Shown: piece after piece, positions 6,951 to 16,373 of the stretch | How positions within the stretch are numbered: position 1 is the stretch's first letter | Layout of the letters: each line of letters starts with the position of its first letter | Assembly: GCA_001275005.1 (NCBI GenBank) | Contig: JWZX01003020.1 | Coordinates: 1 to 27,666 of the forward strand | DNA: 27,666 nt | Direction: 5' to 3' | Source: Chrysochromulina tobinii | Taxonomy: Eukaryota; Haptophyta; Prymnesiales; Chrysochromulinaceae | Translations under genes and position numbers: made by a program | The notes under the pieces: model-generated | Databases searched by the model: none | What the model saw: only the letters and a program-made list of their open reading frames with translations | Told to the model about the DNA's origin: nothing

Positions 6951-9020
6951 TCACACTGTACTTATGAGTAGAGACTGTAACTTAGGCGACCGAATGGTCC
7001 GCGTCTCTGACGCCGGTGTACGCACGCTTGCTCGTGTTGTAGCTGTAGGACCGGGGTAACTGACTGCTTGACTGCCGGCCGGCAGCGGCGGGCTCTTCGG
7101 GGTGTACGGGAAGGCAAGCTCGATGAAGCATGCCGAGGGCACCGGGGAGGCGGGAACGCAAGCCCGAGGCATGCATTGCCCCACAGCGTCTCGCTTGGAA
7201 CCCGACTGCTGGCTCCCCGCCATCGTGTGGTGGAAGGTGATCGCTAAAGCTTGCGGCGAGCGAGGGGTGAGCTTGGGCGCACGCCCGTTGCGCGCCGCCT
7301 GGTTGCTCGCGCTGCTGCCGCCGCCGCCGCCGCTGATAGGCGTCGTGTTAGGCGTCGGACTATTGGCCTTGAAGGCGCCGAACTTGCGCAAGCGGGAGTG
7401 CGTCGCTGCACGGCTAGCACGGAGGTGGCACAGGAAACCACAGCCAAGCACGAAGAGCCCGAGGCCGAGCGAGACGAGCAGCACGGCGCCGCCCAAGATG
7501 CCGAGCCACATAAGGAGGCTCTTGCCCAGGAACGCGGAGGTGAGAGACAGGCGGACGGCTCTTAAGGGGGTTGGATGCGTGGGCGGCGACCGGGGCGGAA
7601 GCGGCGGAAGCGGCGGAAGCGGCGGAAGCGGCGGAAGCGGCGGAAGCGGCGGAAGCGGCGGAAGCGGCGGAAGCGGCGGAAGCGGCGGAAGCGGCGGAAG
7701 CGGCGACGATGGCGGCGGCAGCGATTGTGGTGTTGGCACGGATGGCGGCGGCGAGGGCGGTGGTGGCATGGACGGCGGTATCAAGGGTGGCGGTGGCACA
7801 GGTGGCGGAAGTGAAGGAGGCGGCGGGGCTGGCGGCGGTGGCAGCAGTGGTGGTGGTGTCGGTGTCGGTGGAGAAGGAGGCGGTGTTGTTGGAGGCTGCG
7901 GCGAGGGAGGCGAAGGTGTCGGCGTTGGAGGCGGGGGCGGCGGCGGGGACGGTGGCGGTGGCGAGGGCGGTGGCGAGGGCGGGGGCGAGGGCAGCGGCGA
8001 GGGCAGCGGCGAGGGCGGCGGGTTCGGTAGCAGGTATGCCACGCGCCCCACCGCGTAGCCCGTGTACACGTTGCCGCCTTTGAGGTAGCACATGCCACTG
8101 TACAAAACAAAGCCGCGGCAGCCGGAGAGAGCGGAGCAGGCTACGCAGCACGCGCTCACGCTGAGGCTCGCCGCGACGCCCTCCACGTGCTCGGGGGTGG
8201 CAGGATTCGCGTCGAGCTGGGTGCCGAAGACCTCGAGATCCATTTGCTCGCTGTACACGTTGCATGACATAAAGGGTGGAGGCGGTGCAGACGGGGCGAT
8301 GGCACCGGGCAGGAGGTATGCCTCGCGTCCTTGCGCATAGCCTGTGAACACGTTGCCGCCTTTGAGGTAGCACATGCCATAGTACAAAACAAAGCCATGG
8401 CAGCCTGTGAGGGCGGAGCAGGCTGCGCAGCACATGCTCACGCTTGGGCTCGCGGCCACCGCATCCACATGGAGTGTGGCAGGATTCGCGTCGAGCTGGG
8501 CGCCGAAGACCTCGAGGTTCGTCTGGGTGATGTAAACGTTGCAGTCCGTCGCGGGTGGTGGCGGTGAGGACGGGGTGATTGGTGGCGGCGGGGCTGGGGG
8601 CGGCGGCGGCGGCGGCGGTGGCGGCAGTGGCGGCGGCGGTGGCATGCGCGGTGCGGGCGGCGGCTGCAGCGCAGACTGTAGTACGAATGCCGTCACGCTC
8701 GAGCTAGGCGACGAAGTCACAGAGGAACCGCTGCCCTTGAGGTAACAGGCACCGTTGAAAAGGGCAAAGCCGAGGCATCTGGTCGAGCCAGAGCAAGCGT
8801 TGCAGCACGTGCCTTCGTTGGGGGTGGCCATCGTAGGGTTGTTAATCAGGTCTTCTCCGTTGGCGTCGGTAGATGCTAGGTTGGCACCGCTCAGGTCTGA
8901 TTGCGCAAAAGACGCATAGGAGTTGCAGGATGATGACAAGTTAGCAGATTGGGCGTGAACAGTTGCTGAAAGGCCCAACCAGAGCAAGCTGGGGGTCTTG
9001 AATGCCTGCATGATGCCCAT
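6951..9020 (-). CDS. PAN/Apple-like domain membrane protein with proline-rich stalk
   Basis: From the ATG at 9020 (689 aa; 9011 is an alternative) the N terminus MQAFKTPSLLWLGLSATVHA looks like a secretion signal. Three Cys-rich repeats follow, at roughly residues 30-115, 158-245 and 250-332. Each has the pattern CCxACSxxxxCxGFxxxxGxCYLKG, which resembles PAN/Apple or related adhesive modules; repeats 2 and 3 are close copies. Pro-rich linkers separate repeat 1 from 2 and follow repeat 3 (about 333-497), including PPL repeats encoded by a 9-nt tandem array. A transmembrane helix at about 501-530 (SLLMWLGILGGAVLLVSLGLGLFVLG) and a ~160-residue Ser/Pro-rich tail complete a type I topology. Likely role: cell-surface recognition or adhesion on a rigid hydroxyproline-rich stalk (inference). 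A frame upstream to 9095 exists only with a GTG start. Confidence 0.8.
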   Translation of the reverse strand: MGIMQAFKTPSLLWLGLSATVHAQSANLSSSCNSYASFAQSDLSGANLASTDANGEDLINNPTMATPNEGTCCNACSGSTRCLGFALFNGACYLKGSGSSVTSSPSSSVTAFVLQSALQPPPAPRMPPPPPLPPPPPPPPPPAPPPPITPSSPPPPATDCNVYITQTNLEVFGAQLDANPATLHVDAVAASPSVSMCCAACSALTGCHGFVLYYGMCYLKGGNVFTGYAQGREAYLLPGAIAPSAPPPPFMSCNVYSEQMDLEVFGTQLDANPATPEHVEGVAASLSVSACCVACSALSGCRGFVLYSGMCYLKGGNVYTGYAVGRVAYLLPNPPPSPLPSPLPSPPPSPPPSPPPPSPPPPPPPTPTPSPPSPQPPTTPPPSPPTPTPPPLLPPPPAPPPPSLPPPVPPPPLIPPSMPPPPSPPPSVPTPQSLPPPSSPLPPLPPLPPLPPLPPLPPLPPLPPLPPLPPLPPLPPRSPPTHPTPLRAVRLSLTSAFLGKSLLMWLGILGGAVLLVSLGLGLFVLGCGFLCHLRASRAATHSRLRKFGAFKANSPTPNTTPISGGGGGSSASNQAARNGRAPKLTPRSPQALAITFHHTMAGSQQSGSKRDAVGQCMPRACVPASPVPSACFIELAFPYTPKSPPLPAGSQAVSYPGPTATTRASVRTPASETRTIRSPKLQSLLISTV
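7594..7701. repeat. 12 copies of a 9-nt tandem repeat (GGCGGAAGC)
   Basis: Twelve perfect copies of GGCGGAAGC encode (PPL)n in the stalk of the PAN/Apple protein on the minus strand. The array is a multiple of three, so copy-number change alters stalk length without shifting frame. It also opens long Gly/Ser and Ala/Ser frames on other strands, which are not genes. Confidence 0.95.
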
Positions 9021-9092
9021 TGGACGGAAGCCGAGAAGCACCACGAGGTTTGCGTGGAAGGGCGCTTCCTTTGCGGGAGAACTTTGCGTCGA

Positions 9093-9114
9093 CACGGCGC
9101 GCGCGCGCGCCGTG
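9093..9114. repeat. 22-bp perfect palindrome with alternating GC core
   Basis: CACGGCGCGCGC and its reverse complement form a perfect 22-bp dyad whose core is alternating G/C, a sequence type prone to Z-DNA or cruciform formation. It sits 73 bp upstream of the chosen PAN/Apple start. Confidence 0.7.
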
Positions 9115-9120
9115 CGTGTG

Positions 9121-9145
9121 AAGTCAAGTCAAGTCAAGTCAAGTC
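9121..9145. repeat. Pentanucleotide microsatellite (AAGTC)5
   Basis: Five tandem AAGTC units lie just beyond the GC palindrome, upstream of the PAN/Apple gene. They are non-coding and likely length-variable. Confidence 0.9.
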
Positions 9146-9579
9146 AACCAAAGAACACTCTCCCCATCCCTGAGATTGTCATGCCCTGGACCGTGAGCTT
9201 TCGTGAGCTTTGGATCGGGTGGCATGCGCCATGGCGATCATGGGCCATGCGGCTTCCGCGTTCCGGCTTGCGGGCGCACGACGAGCGCGATGAGATCCGT
9301 GCTGCACCCGCTTGTGTCGCGTGCTCGTGTGATCGCACCGAGCACCGTTGACTTGCGCTTCACTTCCAGCGCGGCGAGAACTGAGTTGCAACCGCAATCC
9401 TTTCTACTAGCTAGATCGATAATTCGATCGTCGTACGCGGGCTGTTTGCAGTAATGCCCCGACACCCAGGGACCCGACCGTGGAGCGTGGACCCAGCCGT
9501 AGAGACTGCACAACTCGCAGCTCAACTCCAACCGTCCGACCCGCGCAACTGGGCCCCTGTGCATGCATTCAGATCATCT

Positions 9580-12500
9580 TCACTTCTCTTCCTCCTCATT
9601 TTCGGCCCCTACAGCTGCCTTGGCCGAGGAAGGCACCGCATCCGTCAAGGAGACTGCCACGTTGATCATTTCCCTCTCGACGGTGCCGACGACCTCGGTG
9701 ATTGTTTGCCGCGTACGCCTCGCAGTCTTAGTCATGCCGTCCCACTTGTTGAATAGGTTGTGCGTCTCGCGCTGCGCCTGGTTGAACGCCTCGACCTGTT
9801 TGGGCAAGCGCGAAAACTCGAGAAACGATGAGGCGATGGAGCTAGCGCTGACGGTGAGCGCCACGAATGGGATGTACGAATCTCCGAGAGCGGCTAGGAT
9901 GGAACCGGAGGCGTTGATTGTGAAAATCGCCACCTCGAGGCACTGAAGTTCGAACGCGCGCCACGGCGCTGTCTTCTCAAAGTACGCGCACACGGGGCGA
10001 GCTCTGTAGTCCATGTATTCGTCAATGGACATGGAAGTCATCATATCATCTTTGATTCTGATGGCCCCACCGGAGTTTGCGTCGTCGGGTACCTCTACCA
10101 CTTCTTCACCTTCATTCTGAGCGAGGTGCTCTTCGTCCAGCCTCTCACCCCTCGGGATCTCATCGTCATCTAGTTCGGTTCCGGCCCTCTTGTCGCCCTC
10201 TTCGACATCTTCATGGTTCATCGCAGCTTCCGCCATTGAATTGCTGGTTCGAAGAAGGCCTGAGCGCAACGTCGATACAAGCCTCTTCGCCGCCTCGAGG
10301 TTCGTCAAACTCACTTTTTGCTTTTCGATCTGTGGGGCAGCATCCTCAGCCGGTTGACCAGGCCCAGCCTTGACCGCTACTTTCGCTGGCTCGGGGCTTT
10401 CCTTGCGTAACAGGACGGTGACTAACTTGTCATAGATTGTAAGGCTTCCGAAGATGACGACGGAGATGATCGAGATGAGCAGCAACGCCGCCATCTGCAG
10501 CATCCCGAAGAAAAAACCCTTGATGCTGTGTTTCATGTCTTCTTGATCCTGCTGCTTCCTTTCTTTCGCCATCTTTTTCACGACCTCGCGCGTCAGTGCC
10601 CACTCTGGCAGGGTGATGAAGTAGACATTAGCAGCGACGTGCTGCTGCAGCTCGAGCCTACGTTGGTTCTCCGCTTCTCCAAACTCTTCCACTAGCAGCC
10701 TGGACGGGTCCAAGCCGCCTGTTTTATGGCTAACGGAGGTGCCTTTGGATAATTCTGCGGTCATGGCGTGCGAATAGATTCCTTGAATTGTGGCCACAAA
10801 TCTCTGTCGCGCGAGCCAATCCTTTGCCTTAGCGGAGATGGGCGCAACCGGATCCTCATCAGTCTTTTTCTTCTTATCTGCAGGGCCTTCCTGGGCGGCC
10901 TTGAGAGCCTTGGCGAGCTCAATAGGGTCGTACTGCATTGACCGCGTGCGAAACTTGTAGATCTCCGAAAGGATCTCATAGCCGCACATCTTCGATACTG
11001 CGTATTTCTGCTGCTGACGCAAACGGGTCCCGATGGTGCCGAGGAGCGCCGTGATGATCGGCAGCAGAAGCATGAGGAATTTCCAGATAAAGCCTCCTTC
11101 CGCAAACACCACGTAGTTGGACACGAGGATGGATAGGAGGGTCGTATTTAGCGCCAGGAAGTAAAGGACGAATTGCATGGTCCAAGACCGCTTACTGTAC
11201 ATAGCCGCATTGTTGAAGAGAATGAGGTGGCGATTCCAAGCTGTGGCAACCACCTTCTTCTCGGCGGTGCCCAGTCCAAGTTCAGGTGGCGAGCTCGCAC
11301 TCGAGAAGCAACGTGTGAAAAGATCGAGCAGCTGCTCGGCGTCCTTCTTCATGACGTCGCCCGTCTGGCACTGCTTCATCAGGAAGTCGGCCGAGCGCTG
11401 CCAGATCTCGAAGAGCATGAGCACCTCGGGCAGGCCGAAGCTGCGCATCCAGCTCTCTTGATGCTCGCCTGCGGAGAGAAGCATGTCAATGCGCGCCAGC
11501 TCCTTGTCGAGGAGGTGAATGTTCTCCAGCACGAAATCGCGTTCTCTCATGGGCAGCTGACTCCTCTTCTTCATGGATATGTCCTTCGCGGCGCGCTGCT
11601 TGTACTCGGTGATCAGGCGCAGCACGAACTCGATCTTCCACCTGGGCTTCATCAGCCGCACGACCTTGACCACGTAGCTGAAAGCCTGCGTGACGCCGCC
11701 CGTTGACTCGAGCAACAACAGCGGCGAGCCATCTTGGATGCATTCCACAATCTTGTGATACTCGTCGGTGCTGCCGTGTAGGAAGATGGAACCGATTACG
11801 CCGAGAGTGGAGATGACTGGCCTCGCCTTGAGCTCCACTTCATCAAGGATGAGGTAGTGGGTGCCACTCGCAAAGAGCTGCGCATCGTAGAAGATCTTCC
11901 AGATTCGCTCGATGATCGGCCGCTTGTCCGGCATCAGATCTTTTTCATAACCGTATTCCCGGTAGATTGTGCGCACCTTCTTGCACAGATTCATGTGTTT
12001 GCTGCTCGAGTCGATGAGTCGCTCAGTTTTTGCTAGCTTCGCGCCGGACTCTCGCAGCCAGGCAAGCCCAGCGGGCGAGATGAGGCGCCGGAGGTCAGCC
12101 TTGGGCCCGGCGTAGTCGGTGCTGGTCAGCTTGTAGTCGGTGAGCTTTGGCTCCTCGCCACCGGTCTTCTTAGAGACTTCCTTATACGCTTTCTCCTGGT
12201 CGATGAGAAACCCGCAGTCGATCAGTTCCTGCAACATGTTGTTGGCCTTCTCAAGGCGTGGACGCGAGTCCATGACCAGGACGACAAGTTCCTTGTTGAC
12301 GGGGCTGGCTCGAAGCGCCACCTCAAGCATGAGCTCTGCCGTCGGCGAGGGGTTGGCGACGCGGTCAATGACGAGGAAAGAGCGCGAGTACGTCGTGTAG
12401 TCGACCAGCACCGCAAAGACGTTTTTGAGTCGATGGAAGGCAAGCTTACTCGCAAGTGGGACATCGAGCAACGCGGCATTGTCTTTCGTGATGAGCGGAT

Positions 12501-14097
12501 CTTCGGGAACCTTTTCCCATGGTAGAACATCATCCGCGGGTGCGTCCTCCTTCTTGTCCAGTGAGTCCAAAAGGGAAGCCGAAGACAGACGTTTGGCGCC
12601 AGCCTTGGGCGTGACACCGCGTGTGCCAACCCTAGGCTTTTTCGTCATGGGCGGCGGACGGTACCGGGTGATCCCTGGCTCCCACAGCGGGTAGCGGCCC
12701 TTCGTTTCAATCCACAGCTCTCGGATCTCCTCGTCCTCGAGATCCCTCGGCCAAATCCACGCCTGCGCGATAAGGCCCGCTCCCTTGGTGGAGGTCACGA
12801 GGCGACGGATCTTGACGTCGGCAGGCATCTCGGCGCGCACATAGGTTGCTGGCATGGACGCGTCCGGATCTTGCGCCCTAGCAGGCTGCGGGCAGCCCTT
12901 AGCGTCCTGTGAATGGTAGCCTATCCAAAAGCGCGAGTGCGTCCCGTCGTTGGTGACAACGAGCAGACTCCAGTTCTCGCCCGCGAGTCGCGGATCGAAG
13001 TCTGTTCCGGAGAATTTATTGTCGATGAGACAGCCGAGCTTGTTGCCACGGAGAAGTGCGGGCATGTTGCGCGTCTCTCCGAAGAAGAGCATCTGGTCGG
13101 ACAGCGTTTCCATCGGCTTCCACTTGATCCAGTAGGCGAACGTGTAGCTCAAGGTGGGTGCCTCCGCGGGTTTGCCAAACGACGAGGTCCACTGGGTGAC
13201 TGCGGATTTAGCCACGGTGTTCTTCTCGACGGTCGGTTCTTCGTCAGAACTTACGTGTTCATCACCACCAGCAACACTAAGTTCGTCCTTGATGGACTTG
13301 TCGTCGGCGATGCTCACCGGAATGCTTGTCCCTGCCTTTCCCGAAGCGACATCCAGACTCGGAGAAACGACGGAGCGGGCCTTCTTCCAAGGATCAGTGG
13401 CCTCTCCTTCTCCCAATAATGAGTCCGAAGACTGTTTTCTTCCAGAGCCTTCCAGTGCACCCGCACCCGGTGAAGCTTGCTGTGACGCCTCTCCCTCCGG
13501 TGGACCCGGCGGCGGGCTCGGTGGCGGATGTGCGCCCCCCCATCTCCGCCATCTCGCAGAGCCAGTCTGAGCGGGCTGGAATGTGAGCGGGTTCGAAAGC
13601 CGCTGGGAGCGCGGACCCGCCGAATCATTTGCTGCTGGGCTAGGCGGCGCATCAGGAGGTGGATATGTTGAGACGGGCGCCCAGGCGGGGTCACCACCAA
13701 GGGCGCTAAGCATAGGCGGCGAGCGCACGTTGGGCATCTCGACGACTGGAAGAGGGGGCGGCGGCGGCTGCATCCCCATGCCTGGCGGCGGGAAAGCTGG
13801 CGGTGGTGGAGGCGCCTGGCCGAAGTCCTGGATGTCCGTGCCAATAGCACCGAGAGCAATTGATGCGGCCGTTTGAGGGAAGGCAGGGCGACGAAGGGAT
13901 GCGAGGAGTGGCATACCACTGAGGCTGAGGCCACCGACGCCGGCACCAAAATCGGGCGATGGCGCAGGCATGCCATCGCTCTTGTTGGTTGGTCTGCATG
14001 CCGGAGTGCTATTGCAGCTGAAGTCATCGCCCTTGGGGTATGCGCCGCCACTCGGAAGAGAGCCCGCCAGTTTAGACGCAAGATTGTCGAACTCCAT

Positions 14098-14155
<58 letters not shown>

Positions 14156-15957
14156 ACTTTCCCCTCCTTCAGCTTGGACTTGGGCGCCGATTCGGGAGGG
14201 CAGATGGCAACGCGAGCGTATACGGTGCCAATCGGCAGGAGGGTGATCTGCTTCTCCTCCTCCTCCTCCTCCTCCTCCTCCTCCTCCTCTTCCTCAGGTT
14301 CCGGGATGGGCTCAATCTTGAAGCTGCCGGCGCTTGAGCTTCTGCGCCTGAGCGGGGATGGGGATGGGGGCGGCTTCTCCTTTTTCACGGCGGGGGCAGG
14401 TGCGCCGGGTTTTGACCTATCGGGCATGTCGACCATTCCCAGGAGGTCGAACTCCCGCTTTTCTTCGCTCGACCCTCGGATCTTCTTGCCATCGCGCAGC
14501 AGCTCCTTGAGACTGATCTGACATGCACCGAGTACGCCAGTTTTCACCGTTTGTCGCTGATCGTTTCTGCTTTCCATTTGGCGACCGTTTTTCCCCGCGA
14601 CTTGGACCTCAATGGACACTTGGCTGCGCAATGGGTCGGCGTCTTCGAGGATCTCATTGAGCTCGGCGCGTCCCGCTGGATTGTCTTTTGTCAGATATCG
14701 GCGGTCGATGTACTTTGATCCACGGACTCCTTTGAAGAAGACGACACCCTTCTTCATCGGATATGGCTCCGATATGACCCTGGCCGGATCGTCGCAGGGG
14801 ATAGAGGTACTCACGAGGATGAAGCAGTCGCCAGCCGATGCAGCCGAATTGATCGAGCCCAACTTTTGTAAACCCAACTTGTTGAGTCTCGCCGACATGA
14901 TCTCGAGACGCACCTCGCCCACAGAAAGCTCCGAATCCTTCTCTTCCCTCCCTTTTTGTTCAGCATAATCGAGGATTGCTTGTTGAAATTTCTTCCACCT
15001 CTTGATTTTGGCTGGATGCACGATCCTGACCAGTACCTTTGAGGTCCCTTGCAGCAGCTTCCGCACGTGGTCATTCGTCATTGTCGCAGTTGCATTGCTG
15101 CCGACGCCGACACCCTTGTCATTCTTGGAGGGGTCCGTGCTCCATTGAAGCTCCATGCCTTGAAACCAGTCCTCGTACGCCGCGCGCATGTCGCCGACGA
15201 ATTGAGTCTGGGGCGGCAGGACGCCGCCCGGGGTGACCGCCTCCTTGACGTTGAGATCCCAGTAGAAGACGGGCGGGTCATCAGAGCTTTTCATTGCAGG
15301 CTGCCTGCCGAGCGGCTGGTGGGTGACGGCATCCATGATCCACTCGTTGTTGACGCGGTCCTCCTTGCCGATCAGGTCGGCATCGTCCTGCGCCTGCAGT
15401 GCGGCGTCGATGAACAGGGTGTGCGGCGGCTTGAAAGTGAACTCCGGCATCTGGTATCCTGGGCCGACGTAGAAAGCTGGGTACCGCCAAGCATTGACTG
15501 CGCCCATCCAGCCCTGCACAGGATCACGCTGCCCATCGAAGACCTCATCGTTGAAGCGAGGGCGAGATTTGAGGAAGTCTGTGTGCTGCTCTCGGAGACC
15601 CTTGTCGACGATGAGGTGCAAAGGGTGCTGCGAGCCGCCATGCACCGTGATGGACATCGAGGGCATCTCGAGCTCCCACGTTTTGATGGCAAAGAGAAGC
15701 CAGGCACTGTTTTGGCCGTACTTGACCCTGTCGTCGTCGCTGCTCGGATCTTTCGGTGTCACCAGCATGATCGGGTCAGGGTCATCCTTGTACTTCTTTG
15801 TTGGCGGGTTCTCAAAGTCGAGAGCGTTCGCCGAGAGCTCGAATGCGAGCCTTTTCCAAAGCAGCTCCGCGGAACCACCCCCAGTGAAGCTACGATTCTC
15901 GCCAGAAGTAGTGCCAGAGGATACTTCCGGCTCTCCTTGCGCTTCCGCACCTGACAT
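9580..15957 (-). CDS. Giant SLOG/SLATT-like membrane protein with LamG-like domain
   Basis: A single 2125-residue frame starts at the ATG at 15957; this start is supported because the same 5' end is duplicated at 27597. Approximate order: an unassigned globular region (60-340); a C2-like beta segment (345-505); poly-Glu (~556-568) and poly-Gly (~602-619); a Pro-rich disordered part; and a LamG/concanavalin-like domain (~936-1100: SYTFAYWIKW, ENWSLLVVTND, LIAQAWIWPRDLEDEEIRELW). Then comes a SLOG-like region (~1170-1440) with FAVLVDYTT and the loop SPLLLLESTGG, comparable to the nucleotide-binding loop of TRPM/LSDAT SLOG domains. A two-helix unit (~1592-1676) ends in the SLATT/DUF4231-like YEILSEIYKFRTRSMQY. 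A further hydrophobic helix lies at ~1812-1850, and a second SLATT-like pair at ~1998-2060. No six-helix TRP pore is seen. Inference: a ligand-sensing membrane effector or channel. Domain calls are from motif reading only. Confidence 0.72.
14102..14154. repeat. Coding (GGC)n poly-glycine tract
   Basis: About 17 uninterrupted CCG/GCC triplets on the plus strand encode a poly-Gly run on the minus strand inside the large protein. It is a triplet repeat, so length changes stay in frame. Confidence 0.95.
14253..14292. repeat. Coding (GAG)n poly-glutamate tract
   Basis: A run of CTC triplets on the plus strand encodes poly-Glu on the minus strand. It lies about 100 bp from the poly-Gly tract, in the disordered linker between the C2-like and LamG-like regions. 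Confidence 0.93.
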
Positions 15958-16373
15958 CGTGCGAGTCGACGCCAGACTCGTAGCTAGGCGAGGAGAGACG
16001 TTGGCGCACCCATCCTCGGACACGGAGGTGGCGATACTGGTAAGCTCGCGACGCGGGCGGCCGTTAGAGTTGAAGGGGGATTTTATTACGTGGAGCACAT
16101 GCTCATGAATTGGGAACGACCCACCTCGACCACCCGACCAGTAAGAGACTGCGCCTCGGGGTTCCGGGGAGCCGGGCTGCGCGTTGGGGTTGAACAGCAA
16201 CAGCAACTGGATAATCTAACAGCCTGTGTATGGCAGGAACGCAGGTTGTGTCGGTCTCACCTCCGTCCATGCGATAGCGTCCCCCGTTTTTCGGGGTCCG
16301 TGAGCGCGTTGTTTAGAACAGCAAACATGTACCAACGACTGTGGACGGTGCCGACGCAAAGCAACGCTCCAGC
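15958..16373. promoter_or_regulatory. Bidirectional promoter region, SLOG/SLATT gene and EF-hand gene
   Basis: These 416 bp separate two divergent ATGs (15957 minus, 16374 plus). The minus frame stays open to 16206 but has no ATG there. The 18 bp nearest 15957 are identical to those upstream of the second copy at 27597, and a further shared patch, GCCAACGTCTC on the coding strand, lies at 15995-16005. A hairpin at 16282-16296 lies on the EF-hand side. Confidence 0.55.
16282..16296. repeat. Perfect hairpin CCCCG-TTTTT-CGGGG
   Basis: A 5-bp GC stem with a T5 loop lies 78 bp upstream of the EF-hand ATG. It may lie in its promoter or 5' UTR. It resembles a terminator in shape, but nothing obvious ends there. 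Confidence 0.5.

Larger units (their letters stand above)
9021..9579. other. Intergenic region upstream of the PAN/Apple gene
   Basis: No gene is seen in these 559 bp. The part next to 9020 must contain the promoter and 5' UTR of the PAN/Apple gene, with a GC-alternating palindrome and a pentanucleotide repeat (listed separately). The part next to 9580 is the 3' flank of the large SLOG/SLATT gene. Confidence 0.55.

Noticed and set aside
7594-7701. CRISPR-like array
   Set aside because: The units are 9 nt with no spacers and are in frame within a gene; the 15-nt, 18-nt and 96-bp arrays are likewise coding tandem repeats.
7102-8058. Long plus-strand Gly/Ser-rich frame opposite the PAN/Apple gene
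   Set aside because: It is the antisense of Pro-rich coding and of the 9-nt array; the minus strand has signal peptide, Cys modules and a membrane helix.
13314-14156. Minus-strand Arg/His/Ala-rich frame within the giant gene
   Set aside because: It is an alternative frame through low-complexity DNA with no domain signal; the main frame spans it uninterrupted.
15958-16206. N-terminal extension of the giant protein by 83 residues
   Set aside because: It would need a TTG start; the next ATG (15957) is supported by the duplicated 5' end at 27597, where similarity fades just upstream.
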